From a bacterium (lineage in GTDB: Bacteria; CLD3; SB21), in NCBI GenBank assembly GCA_013359335.1, contig JABWBZ010000004.1, forward strand, positions 1 through 34,573: 34,573 bases of DNA. Reading direction: 5' to 3'. The position numbers and the translations under genes are program-made. The first letter of the stretch is position 1. Every line of letters starts with the position of its first letter. The notes below the pieces were generated by a model. The model did not search any database. It worked only from the letters and a program-made list of their open reading frames with translations, and had not been told where the DNA came from. Shown piece by piece: positions 34,087 to 34,573 of the stretch.

Positions 34087-34573
34087 TTGAAACGTTCACC
34101 GTTGTTCGTCATTTTCATTACGGTTTTCATCGATCTCGTCAGCTTTGGGATTGTCATTCCGTTATTGCCGTTTTATGCGCAGCAATTTGGCGCATCCGGG
34201 ATTACGGTCGGGCTTTTGCTGAGTGTTTTTTCAATGATGACATTTTTATTCATGCCTGTCTGGGGCAAACTTTCCGACCATCACGGCCGCCGCCCGATTA
34301 TTTTAATTACCGTCGTCGGATCGGTGATAGCGTATATTTTGTTTTCAACGGCCACTTCGTTGTGGATGTTGTTTTTGTCGCGGACGCTTGCCGGCATCGC
34401 GAATTCCAATCTTTCCGTGGCGCAGGCTTACATTGCGGATGTGACCAAACCGGAGGAGCGCGCAAAAGGCATGGGTTTGATCGGCTCGGCGTTCGGGCTC
34501 GGATTCGTATTCGGGCCGCTGATCAGCGGCATTTTTTCAGCTGAATATTTCGGCAGTTTGAAATATACATTGC
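34087..34573 (+). CDS. MFS drug:H+ antiporter, TetA-like (3' end outside window)
   Basis: The first 162 codons of a transporter of the DHA1/Tet(A) type, cut by the right edge. It starts at a TTG (34087) with AAAGGA 8 bases upstream; the protein begins KRSPLFVIFITVFIDLVSFGIVIPLLPFY, the typical helix 1. Motif A is GKLSDHHGRRP between helices 2 and 3, and the antiporter motif C region reads SAFGLGFVFGPLISG. These point to a drug or metabolite exporter rather than an importer. Members close to this pattern include many intrinsic multidrug transporters as well as Tet(A), so tetracycline as substrate is not shown. It is unlike the preceding UMF1 gene and not its duplicate. Confidence 0.9.
   Translation, partial: MKRSPLFVIFITVFIDLVSFGIVIPLLPFYAQQFGASGITVGLLLSVFSMMTFLFMPVWGKLSDHHGRRPIILITVVGSVIAYILFSTATSLWMLFLSRTLAGIANSNLSVAQAYIADVTKPEERAKGMGLIGSAFGLGFVFGPLISGIFSAEYFGSLKYTL

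Overview
The window (34,573 bases, roughly 45-47 % G+C by eye) looks like chromosomal DNA of a Gram-negative-type bacterium. SurA, a small outer-membrane beta-barrel, several lipoproteins and many Sec signal peptides imply an outer membrane. The mix of two-component sensors with regulator propellers, lactate-dehydrogenase-like malate dehydrogenase, DUF4097 and DUF1579-like secreted proteins and TPR-thioredoxin proteins suggests the FCB superphylum or a neighbour (Ignavibacteriota/Calditrichota/KSB1-like). The exact phylum cannot be fixed here. Most intergenic promoters I find are TTGxxx-N17/18-TAxxxT with Shine-Dalgarno sites downstream, which differs from the classical Bacteroidota pattern. 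There is no rRNA, tRNA, CRISPR array, insertion sequence or phage gene.

Layout. 1-5052 (+): the end of a half-size ABC exporter, then a two-propeller sensor histidine kinase and its NarL/LuxR-type response regulator (4-base overlap). 5053-9171 (+): a cluster of small secreted proteins (TPR plus lipocalin-like domain, a second copy of that domain, a SnoaL-like lipoprotein), a complete subclass B1 metallo-beta-lactamase overlapping an AraC-family regulator by 4 bases, and another lipocalin-like lipoprotein, closed by a strong terminator. 9200-17310 (+): DoxX membrane protein, repeat-rich DUF4097 protein, a membrane protein plus M1 aminopeptidase plus alkyltransferase-like protein operon, a TPR-propeller protein, a YheT-type hydrolase and an AbgT-family transporter. 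17296-21444 (-): surA, a small GT9-like protein, an FG-GAP lipoprotein and a DUF58 protein without a normal start codon. 21562-30825 (-): aldehyde dehydrogenase, a PhoD-like phosphatase followed by a frameshifted geranylgeranyl-reductase-like flavoprotein, a thioredoxin-TPR protein, a MacA/MacB-like efflux pair lacking its ATPase, and malate dehydrogenase. 30982-32370 (-): rplU-rpmA and an outer-membrane barrel. 32663-end (+): two MFS transporters, the second cut by the window edge.

Functionally the window mixes housekeeping (bL21, bL27, malate dehydrogenase, SurA) with envelope and resistance-type functions (B1 beta-lactamase, ABC exporter half, MacAB-like pair, AbgT, Tet-like MFS). None is tied to a mobile element, so they look intrinsic. 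The points that most deserve a second look are the B1 lactamase/AraC pair inside the lipocalin-like cluster, the broken flavoprotein gene, the DUF58 gene lacking ATG/GTG/TTG at its conserved N-terminus, the PhoD-like enzyme with an altered active-site histidine, and the malate dehydrogenase promoter bracketed by inverted repeats.
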